From positions 62,001 through 126,000 of the forward strand of contig DDPF01000004.1 of assembly GCA_002342065.1 (NCBI GenBank): 64,000 bases of DNA. The letters run 5' to 3'. Position 1 is the first letter of the stretch. The number at the start of each line of letters is the position of its first letter. The stretch comes from Bacteroidetes bacterium UBA2475 (lineage in GTDB: Bacteria; Bacteroidota; Bacteroidia; B-17B0; Aurantibacillaceae). The notes beneath the pieces were generated by a model that worked only from the letters and a program-made list of their open reading frames with translations, searched no databases and was not told where the DNA came from. The position numbers and the translations under genes are program-made. Positions 8,062 through 17,195 of the stretch are shown piece by piece.

Positions 8062-9648
8062 TTGGTACAATTGAAAGCCTCCAAACGTTATATCCCAATT
8101 TTAATTAGCCTTGCTTTGTTAAGCTTAATTGCCCTGCAAATAGTTTGGCTATTTTCTGTTTATCAATACAAAAAACAGGAATTGGTCGACAATACCCGTG
8201 AGGCTGTTCTGGAAACAAGCAACCGTTTGCAACGCGATGAGAATGCCAAACTCATTATAAACAATATGGATTCTTTATTGCTAACCGACAACATAATTGG
8301 TGACGAGAAAAAAGGAGAGCTACGCGTTATTGTTTCTAAGATCAAGGATAAATTAAAATACGACACGCTTCATATTGAGAATAACATCAATAAAGAGATT
8401 CGTATTATAAACGACGATAGTTCTACCTCAACCACTATCGTAAAAATGGGAGATGATAAAAAACGCAAGGTTATTATTCATTCCGAATCGCACTTTACCC
8501 TTAATCCAAAAAAGAAAGCAAAGGACCTTGAGGAAATATTCTTAAAAATGGCCATTAATGCCAAAGACGAACAAAAAAATATTGATGCAAGAGTTGACAC
8601 TATAGTTTTGAAAAAACTTTTACGCGATGCGCTTTTAGAACGCGGTATTGATCTTATACCTCAATATGGTGTTTCTTTCTTTCCACGCAATAATAAGCCC
8701 GGCTCTATTCCCTATCATATTGTATTTAATACGCCCGGCTATAAAAAAATATTACCTGCTATGGTTAACGTAGAACTTTTTCCGGGCGATGTATTTGGCG
8801 GCACGCTTCATATTAAGCTAGGTTACAACCAATCAACCACCAACTTTGTTATTAAACAAATGGCAGGTTTACTCGCTTTATCTTTATTCATTACATTGCT
8901 TATTGCTTTTGTCATGATCCATATTTTCCGTCGTATGTTAAGCCAGGAAAAACTGCATCAACTCAAGAACGATTTTATTAATAACATGACGCACGAATTA
9001 AAAACACCTATTGCAACCATTTCCTTAGCTACCGACGCTTTAAATAATCCGCTGGTAAAAAACGATGATGAAAAATATAAAAATTACACACGCATTTTAA
9101 AAGAAGAGAATCATAAATTAAATATTCATGTAGAACGCGTGCTGCAAATGGCTATGCTCGACAAAGGCGAACTGCAATTAAATAAACAACCGGTTGATCT
9201 TGTGGCCATCCTACAAAATGCGATCGACACTTTTAAATTACAAGCGCAAGAACAAAACGCCACCATTAATTTTATGCCTTCACAAAAAGAGATCATCATC
9301 AACGGCGATAAATATCATTTGCTAACTGTATTCTGTAATTTAATTGATAATGCCTTAAAATATTCCGACAAAAATTGTGTGATAACAATTTCTGCCGCAC
9401 AAAATTCTACCAGCACAGCTATTTTTATTAAAGATAATGGTATGGGCATCGATCCTTCTTTACACGAAAAAGTATTTGAGAAATTTTACCGCGTACAAAG
9501 TGGTAACCTGCACGATACAAAAGGTTTTGGTTTGGGTTTAAGTTATGTGCGTTCCATCATTACCGCACACAACGGCACCATCACCTTACAAAGTGAAAAA
9601 GGAAAAGGAAGTGAATTTATTATAAAACTCAACAGCTATGCAAACTAA
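8062..9648 (+). CDS. Membrane sensor histidine kinase
   Basis: A 528-residue kinase. The start taken is TTG 8062; TTG 8071 is an alternative because a promoter-like TAAATTTG overlaps the first. Transmembrane helix 1 (about 10-32) and helix 2 (about 268-292) bracket a 235-residue extracytoplasmic domain of no recognised family; no clear HAMP domain is seen. The HisKA box NNMTHELKTPIATISLATDA carries the phosphoacceptor histidine, followed by the N box NLIDNALKYSD, G1 DNGMGID and G2 GFGLGLSY of the HATPase domain. The last 11 bases overlap the response regulator gene, so this is a classic two-component operon. The divergent T9SS gene at 7171-7929 is a likely target. Confidence 0.95.
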   Translation: MVQLKASKRYIPILISLALLSLIALQIVWLFSVYQYKKQELVDNTREAVLETSNRLQRDENAKLIINNMDSLLLTDNIIGDEKKGELRVIVSKIKDKLKYDTLHIENNINKEIRIINDDSSTSTTIVKMGDDKKRKVIIHSESHFTLNPKKKAKDLEEIFLKMAINAKDEQKNIDARVDTIVLKKLLRDALLERGIDLIPQYGVSFFPRNNKPGSIPYHIVFNTPGYKKILPAMVNVELFPGDVFGGTLHIKLGYNQSTTNFVIKQMAGLLALSLFITLLIAFVMIHIFRRMLSQEKLHQLKNDFINNMTHELKTPIATISLATDALNNPLVKNDDEKYKNYTRILKEENHKLNIHVERVLQMAMLDKGELQLNKQPVDLVAILQNAIDTFKLQAQEQNATINFMPSQKEIIINGDKYHLLTVFCNLIDNALKYSDKNCVITISAAQNSTSTAIFIKDNGMGIDPSLHEKVFEKFYRVQSGNLHDTKGFGLGLSYVRSIITAHNGTITLQSEKGKGSEFIIKLNSYAN

Positions 9649-10324
9649 AATATTATTGGTTGAGGACGAGAAAAATTTTGGCGCCATCCTTAAAGATTAT
9701 TTAAAGATGAATGATTTTGCTGTTGACTGGTGCGAAGATGGTGAACAGGGTTTACAAGCATTTAAAAATTCTAAATTCGATCTGTGCATTATCGACGTCA
9801 TGATGCCAAAAAAAGATGGCTTTACTTTAAGCACCGAAATAAAAGCCATCAACAAAACTATTCCTTTACTTTTTCTTACCGCCCGCGGTATGCGCGACGA
9901 CATGATAAAAGGTTACAAATTGGGCGCTGCCGATTACATTACCAAACCTTTTGATTCTGAATTACTCTTATTAAAAATAAAAGCTATTTTAAATAATCAA
10001 TCAAACGCCGTTAACGAAAACGAATTTTTGCATCAGCTTGGCGAATTTAATTTTAATGCTAAACTCCGTTCTCTAAAAAGAAAAGATCAGGAAATAAAAC
10101 TCTCACCCAAAGAAGCAGCTCTTTTAAATTTATTGTGTCAACATAAAAATGATGTCCTTCTTCGCGAAAAAGCCCTAAAACAAATTTGGACAGAAGATAA
10201 TTATTTTACCGCCCGCAGCATGGATGTTTATATCGTTAAGCTCCGCAAGTATTTATCTGCCGATCCTTCAATTGAAATTAATAATTTGCATGGTAATGGT
10301 TATAGCCTTTTGGTAAAGACATAA
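9638..10324 (+). CDS. OmpR-family response regulator
   Basis: A 228-residue protein. The receiver domain has the acidic pair in LLVEDEKNFG, the phosphoacceptor aspartate in CIIDVMMPKKDGF (near residue 52) and the conserved lysine in DYITKPFDSEL. The C-terminal winged helix begins near residue 130 (LKRKDQEIKLSPKEAALLNLL) and ends VDVYIVKLRKYLS-like and GNGYSLLVKT. It overlaps the kinase gene by 11 bases and is surely its partner. The 11-bp GTTAA repeats at 7992-8048 are a plausible binding site. The gene is followed by a long non-coding element rather than another gene. Confidence 0.95.
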   Translation: MQTKILLVEDEKNFGAILKDYLKMNDFAVDWCEDGEQGLQAFKNSKFDLCIIDVMMPKKDGFTLSTEIKAINKTIPLLFLTARGMRDDMIKGYKLGAADYITKPFDSELLLLKIKAILNNQSNAVNENEFLHQLGEFNFNAKLRSLKRKDQEIKLSPKEAALLNLLCQHKNDVLLREKALKQIWTEDNYFTARSMDVYIVKLRKYLSADPSIEINNLHGNGYSLLVKT

Positions 10325-10351
10325 CCTTTTTTTAAATCTTTTATAATTTTT

Positions 10352-11210
10352 TTGCCTTACTTTTTGTCTTAACACAAAAAGTAACAAAAAAGTCAAGGCT
10401 GCATAGGGCAAATAAGCTATGCTTATTTGAGCCGGCAAGTGTGGCAGTAACTAAAATCTTCACACTAACGCACTAGCTGGCCTGTCGCTAAAAATGTTTG
10501 CTAAACATTTTCTTCACGCTCCATCCTCCTCAAACAGCATGGCTTCTCCACACAACCTGCCCAAAAAAGTCGACACGAAACTTCTTAACGCCTATTTATC
10601 GAAGACTTTTTTGTGCCCGCATTTAAAGCCATAAAGATTTTCACGTTTAATTTCATGAGGCCGGAAACCTATGTTTGCTCACGCGGATAACTCAAACATC
10701 CAACCGCAGAATTACTGTACGCAAAATTTGTACGCGTAAGCAAACAATGGGGTGGCCTCAAAGAAATTCCGTACGATTTGAGTTTTAATTTTTTATTCTG
10801 GCAAATTTTAAGTGCATAATCCTATCAAAAACATTTAGGCGACTAGCTGCAATTAAAATTATTCGAGCCCGCGCTGTTTGAGCCCCTCGTAAATGATTTT
10901 TATGATGGGGCGAGTTTGCGGGCGAAAGGGCAGAACGAACAAATGTTTAGTAAACATTTGGAGTGATGAGCCAGATTGTGTGCAAGCAAAACTACAAATC
11001 AAACTGCCCACAAGCCGGCTCAAATAAGCACAGCTTATTCGCCCTTTGTGAGCCTTGATTTTTTGGTTACTTTTTGATCAAGCAAAAAGTGACGGCAAGA
11101 ATTTAATTAAGAGTTGATTTTTTGTTTGCACACACACCATCTCGCTCAATGCTTCGCATTGCCGTCATCAAGCAAAAAGTGACGGCAAGAAATAAAAGTT
11201 CAGAAATTAT
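10352..11210. repeat. Long non-coding inverted-repeat element, copy 1
   Basis: This 0.86-kb gap holds no credible gene. Its ends are inverted repeats of about 85 bases: the left end has TTGCCTTACTTTTTG, AAAAGTAAC and TCAAGGCT, and the right end (to 11099) is their near-complement. Within them, the 32-base segment at about 10406-10438, starting AGGGCAAATAAGC and ending TTTGAGCCGGC, matches the complement of about 11013-11045 with two differences. The interior has a hairpin at 10867-10923 (GCCCGC/GCGGGC and GCCCC/GGGGC). A tail at 11111-11210 contains the hairpin CAATGC-ttc-GCATTG. Related copies lie at 17839 and 41763. Confidence 0.75.
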
Positions 11211-11222
11211 TTGTTTAATAAA

Positions 11223-11254
11223 AAAAAGCCCGCTATTTCTAGCGAGCTTTTTAT
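11223..11254 (-). terminator. Intrinsic terminator of the T9SS gene at 11273
   Basis: A hairpin GCCCGCTA-tttc-TAGCGAGC with one C-A mismatch, flanked by a run of A on the left and of T on the right. It lies 20 bases downstream of the minus-strand stop at 11273. Confidence 0.85.
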
Positions 11255-11272
11255 AAAGAAAAAAATATAGAA

Positions 11273-13396
11273 TTACTCTATAACCAATTTCTTAGTTGTA
11301 GTCAAACCACCATTCTTAACATTTACAAAGTAAATACCTCTTTTTAAATTTGAAAGATCTACTTCCATTTCGTTAGCACCATATTGTGCTTTGTAAGAAT
11401 TTTGTTTTACAACCTGTCCTAAATAATTTAAAACAGCGATCTCTAAATTAGAGTTTCCTTCTAAATTTAAAGCAACCGTACATTTTTCGCTTGCAGGGTT
11501 TGGATATAATGCAAATTGTATCGCATCTTTTTTGTTCTCGTTAATTCCTGTTGGATCAATGAAACTAAAATTTAATACTTCGGTAGAATAAAAATGTGTG
11601 TTAGGACTGCCTTGTATTAACGGTAAACTATTTGTAACCGTTAACGGCAATTTAACCTGAGCAATTGTGCTGTTACTTGACGTTGTAAGTATTGCAGGGC
11701 CTGTGGTTGGAGATGCGAAATGAAAAAATGCTGCACTGCTAACTAACGGGTTTGGCACTATTGGTGCAAGCGGTTTAGTTAAATTTATTTCGGTCTGACT
11801 AACGCTTATTCCATTTATAGGTGTAGCAGTCCACATTCTTGCTTTTACATTTGGTATGTTGTTCCAGAATTTTGCACCCTGTGTAAAATTAGGATCCGAT
11901 TCGGCCCAGGTATAAGTAAGAAATTGTCCGTCTGGTGTTCTGCTTAATGTTATACGCGAGTCTGAAGTTACTTTACCTGCGTCATCATCCCAAGGGTTAT
12001 CTGCAAAACCGGGGTTACCCGAAACGCTGCTTGGCGCTTCGCTATTAAGCGAATCAATTGTTATAAAATCCCATGCTGCAGATCCGTCGCCATAAAAATC
12101 ATATAAGTAAGGATGTTGGTTTGGAGCATGTGCCCATGTATATTCTTCGCTTGTATAACCAGGCGTGTACGCTAACGAATCCACATCAGGACTTGCAGTA
12201 CTTGCAATAACACCTGCCATATGTAATTTGTTATTGGCATCTACCGCAAGATCAAATCCTTCGTATGGATTAAAGAAAGGTATTTTTAAAGCCGGGTTTG
12301 CATTTGTTGGATCTAATCTGTTCTTTATTAATTGGTATTGCGCTGTATTAAAATCAATACCTGGTAATAATGTCCACGATGTACCGCTGTTGGTAGTTTT
12401 GTAAACTATCGGTTGCCATCCTCTGTTAGATAATGTAGCGCCTGTTCTGCTTCCTAAAAACACAACGTATCCCACTGTGCCGGCTTCGTTCCAGGCCATA
12501 GTAGCATTTGAGTTCATTTGTAAATAAAGATCGGATTTTGCAACCACAGGTGGCACTATCGAATCGGTAAACCAGTTAAATACTCCTGCAGTAAAAACTC
12601 CTTTTTGTATCACACATCCTCTTGCATCAACCGGTGCAGCATCCGGATCAGGAATTAACTGACCCATTGATCTTACAATACCATCATCGGTAGATGAAAA
12701 ACCATACACCGGCCAATCGTTAGAATATACGTTTGGACCAAAGGGGCCAGCTGTACTAAAAAATTGTTGTGCACCCGGTACCTGGCTGGCTGTATTATTA
12801 AATACTGTAGAGCCCGGCACTGCTAATTGTTTACTTGCAAAAAAACTTCCACCCCAGTTACTGCCTGTAACACATGGGCCCGAAGCTACCACGTAAGCAT
12901 TAGCTACATTGGTATTTCCCGGCGGGTTATAAACTGCACCTTGCGGGTAACGGCCAGGGTTAGTGGCATCAGACCAAAGGCAGGTACTGTCCCAGCCTGT
13001 TCCCCAGTTGCCCGAGATCATAGCAACTATAACACCTGTATTATTTACAGGGTTACCTACATAAGAAGCACTTTTACGGTGAATAAAAGAAACCACATTT
13101 ATATTATCATTATAATGTAATGGTCTTTCTGCATTTATAGTTACCCCATAAATATTGGCCGACGACGAAAATGGACTAAAGCTGCTAACGTTTGCGCTGC
13201 CTTTTTGTACAGGCCCCAAAAGTGGGTTATTTGCAACCGTAGTTTTATTAATACTAAGTTTATCTTTTTCAAAAGCACCTTTATTTTTTAAGGCCAATCT
13301 TTCTTTCATATTAATAACGCCGGTAGGTTTTATGCGCTCCTGTGCGTTAAAAGTAAGGGCGCTAAGGGCCAGAATTGTAGTAAATAATTTAGTCAT
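11273..13396 (-). CDS. Large secreted protein with T9SS type A sorting domain
   Basis: A 707-residue protein with signal peptide MTKLFTTILALSALTFNA (cleavage before QE). The body is rich in N, S, T, G, P and W, with many short aromatic-glycine motifs (for example WNEAGTVGYVVFLGSRTGA), the look of a beta-propeller or other all-beta surface protein, but no catalytic motif is recognised. The last 85 residues are a type A sorting domain: FALYPNPASEKCTVALNLEG, IAVLNYLGQVVKQN and GIYFVNVKNGGLTTTKKLVI. It is a single-gene unit, closed by a terminator at 11223-11254, and lies divergent from recA. It is probably exported by T9SS; function unknown. Confidence 0.88.
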   Translation of the reverse strand: MTKLFTTILALSALTFNAQERIKPTGVINMKERLALKNKGAFEKDKLSINKTTVANNPLLGPVQKGSANVSSFSPFSSSANIYGVTINAERPLHYNDNINVVSFIHRKSASYVGNPVNNTGVIVAMISGNWGTGWDSTCLWSDATNPGRYPQGAVYNPPGNTNVANAYVVASGPCVTGSNWGGSFFASKQLAVPGSTVFNNTASQVPGAQQFFSTAGPFGPNVYSNDWPVYGFSSTDDGIVRSMGQLIPDPDAAPVDARGCVIQKGVFTAGVFNWFTDSIVPPVVAKSDLYLQMNSNATMAWNEAGTVGYVVFLGSRTGATLSNRGWQPIVYKTTNSGTSWTLLPGIDFNTAQYQLIKNRLDPTNANPALKIPFFNPYEGFDLAVDANNKLHMAGVIASTASPDVDSLAYTPGYTSEEYTWAHAPNQHPYLYDFYGDGSAAWDFITIDSLNSEAPSSVSGNPGFADNPWDDDAGKVTSDSRITLSRTPDGQFLTYTWAESDPNFTQGAKFWNNIPNVKARMWTATPINGISVSQTEINLTKPLAPIVPNPLVSSAAFFHFASPTTGPAILTTSSNSTIAQVKLPLTVTNSLPLIQGSPNTHFYSTEVLNFSFIDPTGINENKKDAIQFALYPNPASEKCTVALNLEGNSNLEIAVLNYLGQVVKQNSYKAQYGANEMEVDLSNLKRGIYFVNVKNGGLTTTKKLVIE

Positions 13397-13497
13397 GTTT
13401 CTTTATTTTATATAGTAAATATAAGGCTTTTGACTGTTAAAATAACATTTTTTTATAATACTACAATCTGTAGCAAGAGATTGCTATAAAATGCGCA

Positions 13498-13505
13498 TAC
13501 CTTTG
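13498..13505 (+). promoter_or_regulatory. Candidate -7 promoter element for recA
   Basis: TACCTTTG matches the Bacteroidota -7 consensus TAnnTTTG and lies 95 bases upstream of the recA ATG. The expected TTTG at -33 is not clear at the usual 19-base spacing; the nearest TTG (13481) is only 14 bases away. No SOS-like operator was recognised. Confidence 0.45.
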
Positions 13506-13599
13506 TGTATAAGTTAGGGTAAAAAGTGCAGAAAGGTGAAGGAGAAAGAAAAAACATACCCTAACTTTATTTAAAGCGTAATCAAATAAACTAAATATC

Positions 13600-14655
13600 A
13601 TGGCAAAAAAAAATGCAGAAGAAGTACTGGAAGTTTCGGAAAAAAAGACCGTTAATTCTGAAAAATTAAAAGCGCTTCAATTAACATTAGACAAATTAGA
13701 AAAAACATATGGTAAGGGTACCATTATGAAACTGGGCGACACCAAGATCGAAGCCATAGAAGCAATCTCTACCGGATCTTTAGGTTTAGATATTGCCCTG
13801 GGCATTGGTGGTTTGCCAAAAGGCCGCGTGGTTGAAATTTACGGACCAGAATCGTCAGGTAAAACAACCTTAGCAATACACGCTATTGCGAGTGTACAAA
13901 AAACCGGTGGCATTGCAGCCTTTATTGATGCAGAACATGCATTCGATCGTTTTTATGCCGAGAAATTAGGAGTAGATACAGGAAGTCTTTTAATATCTCA
14001 GCCCGATAACGGCGAGCAGGCATTAGAAATTGCCGATAATTTAATACGTTCGGGTGCTGTTGATCTTGTGGTGATTGACTCCGTTGCTGCCCTCACGCCA
14101 AAAGCCGAAATTGAAGGTGAAATGGGTGATAGCAGAATGGGTTTACAGGCACGTTTAATGAGCCAGGCCTTACGTAAATTAACCGGCACTATTAATAAAA
14201 CAGGTTGCTGTTGTATTTTTATCAATCAGTTGCGCGAGAAGATCGGCATTATGTTTGGTAATCCGGAGACAACAACAGGTGGTAACGCTTTAAAATTCTA
14301 CGCTTCGGTGCGTTTAGATATTCGCCGCATAAGCCAGTTAAAAGAAGGCGATGTGGTAATGGGTAACCGTGCGCGTGTTAAGGTCATCAAAAATAAATTA
14401 GCGCCACCATTTCGTATGGCTGAGTTTGATATTATTTTTGGAGAAGGCATTAGCAAAGTGGGCGAGATAATTGATATTGGCGTTGAGAAGAACATTATTA
14501 AAAAAGCCGGATCGTGGTTTAGTTACGAGGATACAAAATTAGGCCAGGGCCGCGACGCCGTAAAAGCCTTATTTGCCGAGAACCCCGATCTTGCACAAGA
14601 GATTGAAGATAAAATTAAAGCTGCTTTAATAGCAGAAGCTGCGCCGGCAGAATAA
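13600..14655 (+). CDS. recA: Recombinase RecA
   Basis: A 351-residue protein with the RecA fold intact. The Walker A motif GPESSGKTTL lies near residue 84, Walker B-like LVVIDSVAALTP near residue 158, loop L1 GEMGDSRMGLQARLMSQALR, and loop L2 NQLREKIGIMFGNPETTTGG. The C-terminus is short and ends in an acidic/alanine stretch, as usual. RecA forms filaments on single-stranded DNA, drives strand exchange and triggers LexA cleavage where LexA exists. The start ATG at 13600 is preceded by a long leader. A terminator follows at 14727-14762. The N-terminal 25 residues (AKKNAEEVLEVSEKK) are a non-conserved extension. Confidence 0.98.
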   Translation: MAKKNAEEVLEVSEKKTVNSEKLKALQLTLDKLEKTYGKGTIMKLGDTKIEAIEAISTGSLGLDIALGIGGLPKGRVVEIYGPESSGKTTLAIHAIASVQKTGGIAAFIDAEHAFDRFYAEKLGVDTGSLLISQPDNGEQALEIADNLIRSGAVDLVVIDSVAALTPKAEIEGEMGDSRMGLQARLMSQALRKLTGTINKTGCCCIFINQLREKIGIMFGNPETTTGGNALKFYASVRLDIRRISQLKEGDVVMGNRARVKVIKNKLAPPFRMAEFDIIFGEGISKVGEIIDIGVEKNIIKKAGSWFSYEDTKLGQGRDAVKALFAENPDLAQEIEDKIKAALIAEAAPAE

Positions 14656-14726
14656 TTCAAATGAGAATTGAATTATTGGCGGCCCTGATGCCATTGGGCT
14701 AATGTAAAAAAGATTTGTTTAAATGA

Positions 14727-14762
14727 GCCGCTCTTTCTGTAATGGAAGGAGTGGTTTTTTTA
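14727..14762 (+). terminator. Intrinsic terminator of recA
   Basis: CCGCTCTTTC pairs with GGAAGGAGTGG (two G-T pairs, one extra base) and is followed by TTTTTTTATTTT. It lies 72 bases after the recA stop. Confidence 0.75.
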
Positions 14763-14816
14763 TTTTAAAATATTCCAAGTGACATAAAATCGTAAATTAG
14801 CTTCTCAGCCCAGAAA

Positions 14817-16796
14817 ATGAAACGTCATTATTATTCGGAAAGAATTTCAAATTTTCTCAAATCTCCTTCAACGGATATTTTGGGGATACTTGCGGATAAT
14901 AACGAATTTGCTCTAGAACAAACTCAAAAAGAATCTTGGAACCAAGAAATAAAAATTTTAAAAGAAGTTTTAAAGAATTATTCGGGTTCCATCTTTTTTG
15001 AATATTCTATTCCTAGGATGGGAAAAAGAATTGATGTTGTTGTTCTTATAAAAAATGTGATTTTTATTTTAGAGTTTAAAGTTGGCGAAAAAGAATTTCT
15101 TTTAAACGCTCTTGATCAAGTTTCAGATTACGCGCTTGACCTAAAAAACTTTCATGAAACAAGTCATAAACATTTGATTGCACCAATACTAATTGCTACA
15201 AATGCAAAAGCCGTTTTACCCATTATTGCTATAACACATCATAATGATAATATCCTATTACCAATAAAAACAAATATCGAATTGTTATCTCAAGTTATTT
15301 CTGATGTGTTAAGATTTGCTGATGGTGAAAATATTAATTTGGAAAATTGGGCAGAAGGTAGTTATTCGCCAACTCCAACTATTATTGAAGCTGCTATGGC
15401 TTTATACAATGGGCATTCCGTTTCTGAAATCTCAAGAAAAGACGCAACAGCAAAAAACTTAAAAAATACAAGTGAAGCAATTTCAAAAATTATTCTAAAG
15501 GCGAAAGAAAATAAGGAAAAAGCAATTTGTTTCGTGACAGGTGTACCCGGTGCAGGAAAAACACTAGTCGGCCTTAATGTAGCATCAAAACATTTCAATA
15601 AAACAGAGAGATCTTCGACTGTTTTTTTATCTGGCAATGGCCCTTTAGTAGCAATTTTAAGAGAAGCTCTCACAAGGGACAAAGTTAAAAGGGAGAAACA
15701 AAAAGGAAATAAGAAAATAAAAAAAGGTGAAGTTTTAAGTTCTGTTAAAGCAGTTATTCAAAATGTACATCACTTTCGTGATGAATGTTTAAAAGATATA
15801 AATAAAGCACCTTTTGAGCACGTAACAATTTTTGACGAAGCACAACGAGCATGGAATCAAGTTCAAACATCCAATTTTATGCAACGCAAAAAAAATCATC
15901 CGAACTTTTCTCAATCTGAGCCTAACTTTCTTATTTCGTGTCTTGATCGACATAAGGACTGGGCAGTAATTGTTTGTCTTGTTGGAGGTGGGCAAGAAAT
16001 TAATACAGGAGAGGCAGGTATTAGTGAATGGGTTGAATCATTAAACGTTTCATTTCCTAAATGGAATATTTATGTTTCCGATAAATTAACAGATAGTGAA
16101 TATTCAGCGGGGAATGCTTTAAAAATATTAGAAAAACATAAACACGTTGTTTATGATGAATCTTTACATCTTTCAGTTTCATTACGTTCGTTTCGAGCAG
16201 AATATCTTTCATTATTAATGAAAAATCTTCTTGACTTAAATTTAAAAGAAGCTCAAAAAAACTATAAGAGTATAAAAAATAAATATCCGATTGTTATTAC
16301 AGGGGATTTGGAAAAAGCAAAAAAATGGTTAAAAGAAAAAGCTAGAGGAAGTGAAAGATACGGAATCGTTGCTTCATCGCAAGCTCAAAGACTAAAGCCA
16401 TTAGCAATTAATGTTAAATCACCTATGGACCCCATCCATTGGTTTTTAGATGAAAAAAATGATGTTCGATCGTCTTACTATTTAGAAGACGTTGCTACTG
16501 AATTTCATATTCAAGGTTTAGAATTAGATTGGGCTTGTGTAACATGGGATGGAGATTTTCGCCATTCGAAAGATGGTTGGCAACATTTTTCTTTTGTTGG
16601 CACAAAATGGCAAAATATCAAAAAAGAGGAACGTAAAACTTATTTAAAAAATGCCTACCGAGTTCTTTTAACAAGAGCTAGACAAGGAATGATAATTGTT
16701 ATTCCATCAGGTAATAAAGATGACTTTACTCGGAATCCAAAATATTACAATCCTACATTTGATTATCTAAAGGAAATTGGATTTGAAATTATTTGA
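14817..16796 (+). CDS. DUF2075 helicase/ATPase with N-terminal PD-(D/E)xK-like nuclease domain
   Basis: A 659-residue protein. Residues about 60-100 read RIDVVVLIKNVIFILEFKVG, matching the D...ExK core of PD-(D/E)xK nucleases. The P-loop GVPGAGKT lies near residue 243 and the Walker B DEAQRAW near residue 340; GGGQEINTGEAGISEWVESL is a hallmark of DUF2075 (Schlafen-type SF1-like helicase). The C-terminal motif YRVLLTRARQGMIIVIP is motif VI of SF1. The gene is visibly more AT-rich than recA and the SRPBCC gene on either side. A nuclease joined to a helicase is common in phage-defence proteins; a defence role is inferred, not shown. A small acidic gene follows at 16822. Confidence 0.82.
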   Translation: MKRHYYSERISNFLKSPSTDILGILADNNEFALEQTQKESWNQEIKILKEVLKNYSGSIFFEYSIPRMGKRIDVVVLIKNVIFILEFKVGEKEFLLNALDQVSDYALDLKNFHETSHKHLIAPILIATNAKAVLPIIAITHHNDNILLPIKTNIELLSQVISDVLRFADGENINLENWAEGSYSPTPTIIEAAMALYNGHSVSEISRKDATAKNLKNTSEAISKIILKAKENKEKAICFVTGVPGAGKTLVGLNVASKHFNKTERSSTVFLSGNGPLVAILREALTRDKVKREKQKGNKKIKKGEVLSSVKAVIQNVHHFRDECLKDINKAPFEHVTIFDEAQRAWNQVQTSNFMQRKKNHPNFSQSEPNFLISCLDRHKDWAVIVCLVGGGQEINTGEAGISEWVESLNVSFPKWNIYVSDKLTDSEYSAGNALKILEKHKHVVYDESLHLSVSLRSFRAEYLSLLMKNLLDLNLKEAQKNYKSIKNKYPIVITGDLEKAKKWLKEKARGSERYGIVASSQAQRLKPLAINVKSPMDPIHWFLDEKNDVRSSYYLEDVATEFHIQGLELDWACVTWDGDFRHSKDGWQHFSFVGTKWQNIKKEERKTYLKNAYRVLLTRARQGMIIVIPSGNKDDFTRNPKYYNPTFDYLKEIGFEII

Positions 16797-16821
16797 TAAC
16801 TAAGAATTTAAAATAGCAAAA

Positions 16822-17097
16822 ATGAACAATTACAGTGCAATCGATGTGTCATACATACGTCCATCAAAAACAATAGAAACAATTTTATTAAAAAATGCAA
16901 CAAGAGAAAGAGTTCTATATGTATATAACTATGAGGGGTGGCATTTCCGAGTGTTTAATAATATTCTTGATGTAATTAATTTCTTTGATGATAAATTTGA
17001 ACCTGAAATCAGTTTTGAAAACGAAAATGACCTAGATGAATATTTCGAAAACATAAACTTAGATAATGAAGTTTTCACAAATATTTCTTTTAACTGA
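16822..17097 (+). CDS. Small acidic protein downstream of the nuclease-helicase
   Basis: A 91-residue protein starting at ATG 16822, 25 bases after the DUF2075 stop. It is strongly acidic in the second half (FDDKFEPEISFENENDLDEYF) with many asparagines and aromatic residues, and has no signal peptide or membrane helix. No family was recognised. The same AT-rich composition as the nuclease-helicase gene and the tight spacing suggest that the two arrived and act together, for example as an accessory or inhibitor subunit. That role is inference. Confidence 0.65.
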   Translation: MNNYSAIDVSYIRPSKTIETILLKNATRERVLYVYNYEGWHFRVFNNILDVINFFDDKFEPEISFENENDLDEYFENINLDNEVFTNISFN

Positions 17098-17108
17098 CAA
17101 AAATCAAT

Positions 17109-17195
17109 ATGCACCCCAGCCCTTTCCATAATTACCTCATCCGTTCCATCGAACAAAACGATGCTATTAATTGTTTTAAAAAAATAAAATCATGA
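17109..17195 (+). CDS. Short open frame, possible gene remnant
   Basis: A 28-codon frame from ATG 17109 to TGA 17193-17195, the stop overlapping the SRPBCC start (ATGA). The predicted peptide begins MHPSPFHNYLIRSIEQNDA. Its base composition is richer in C than the gene before it, like the SRPBCC gene. It could be the remnant of a longer gene once coupled to the SRPBCC gene and cut by the arrival of 14817-17097, or a short leader peptide. No homology was recognised. Confidence 0.3.
   Translation: MHPSPFHNYLIRSIEQNDAINCFKKIKS

Noticed and set aside
12165..13120. Open frames antisense to the T9SS protein at 11273
   Set aside because: They have no motif or plausible start context and lie fully within a well-supported gene.
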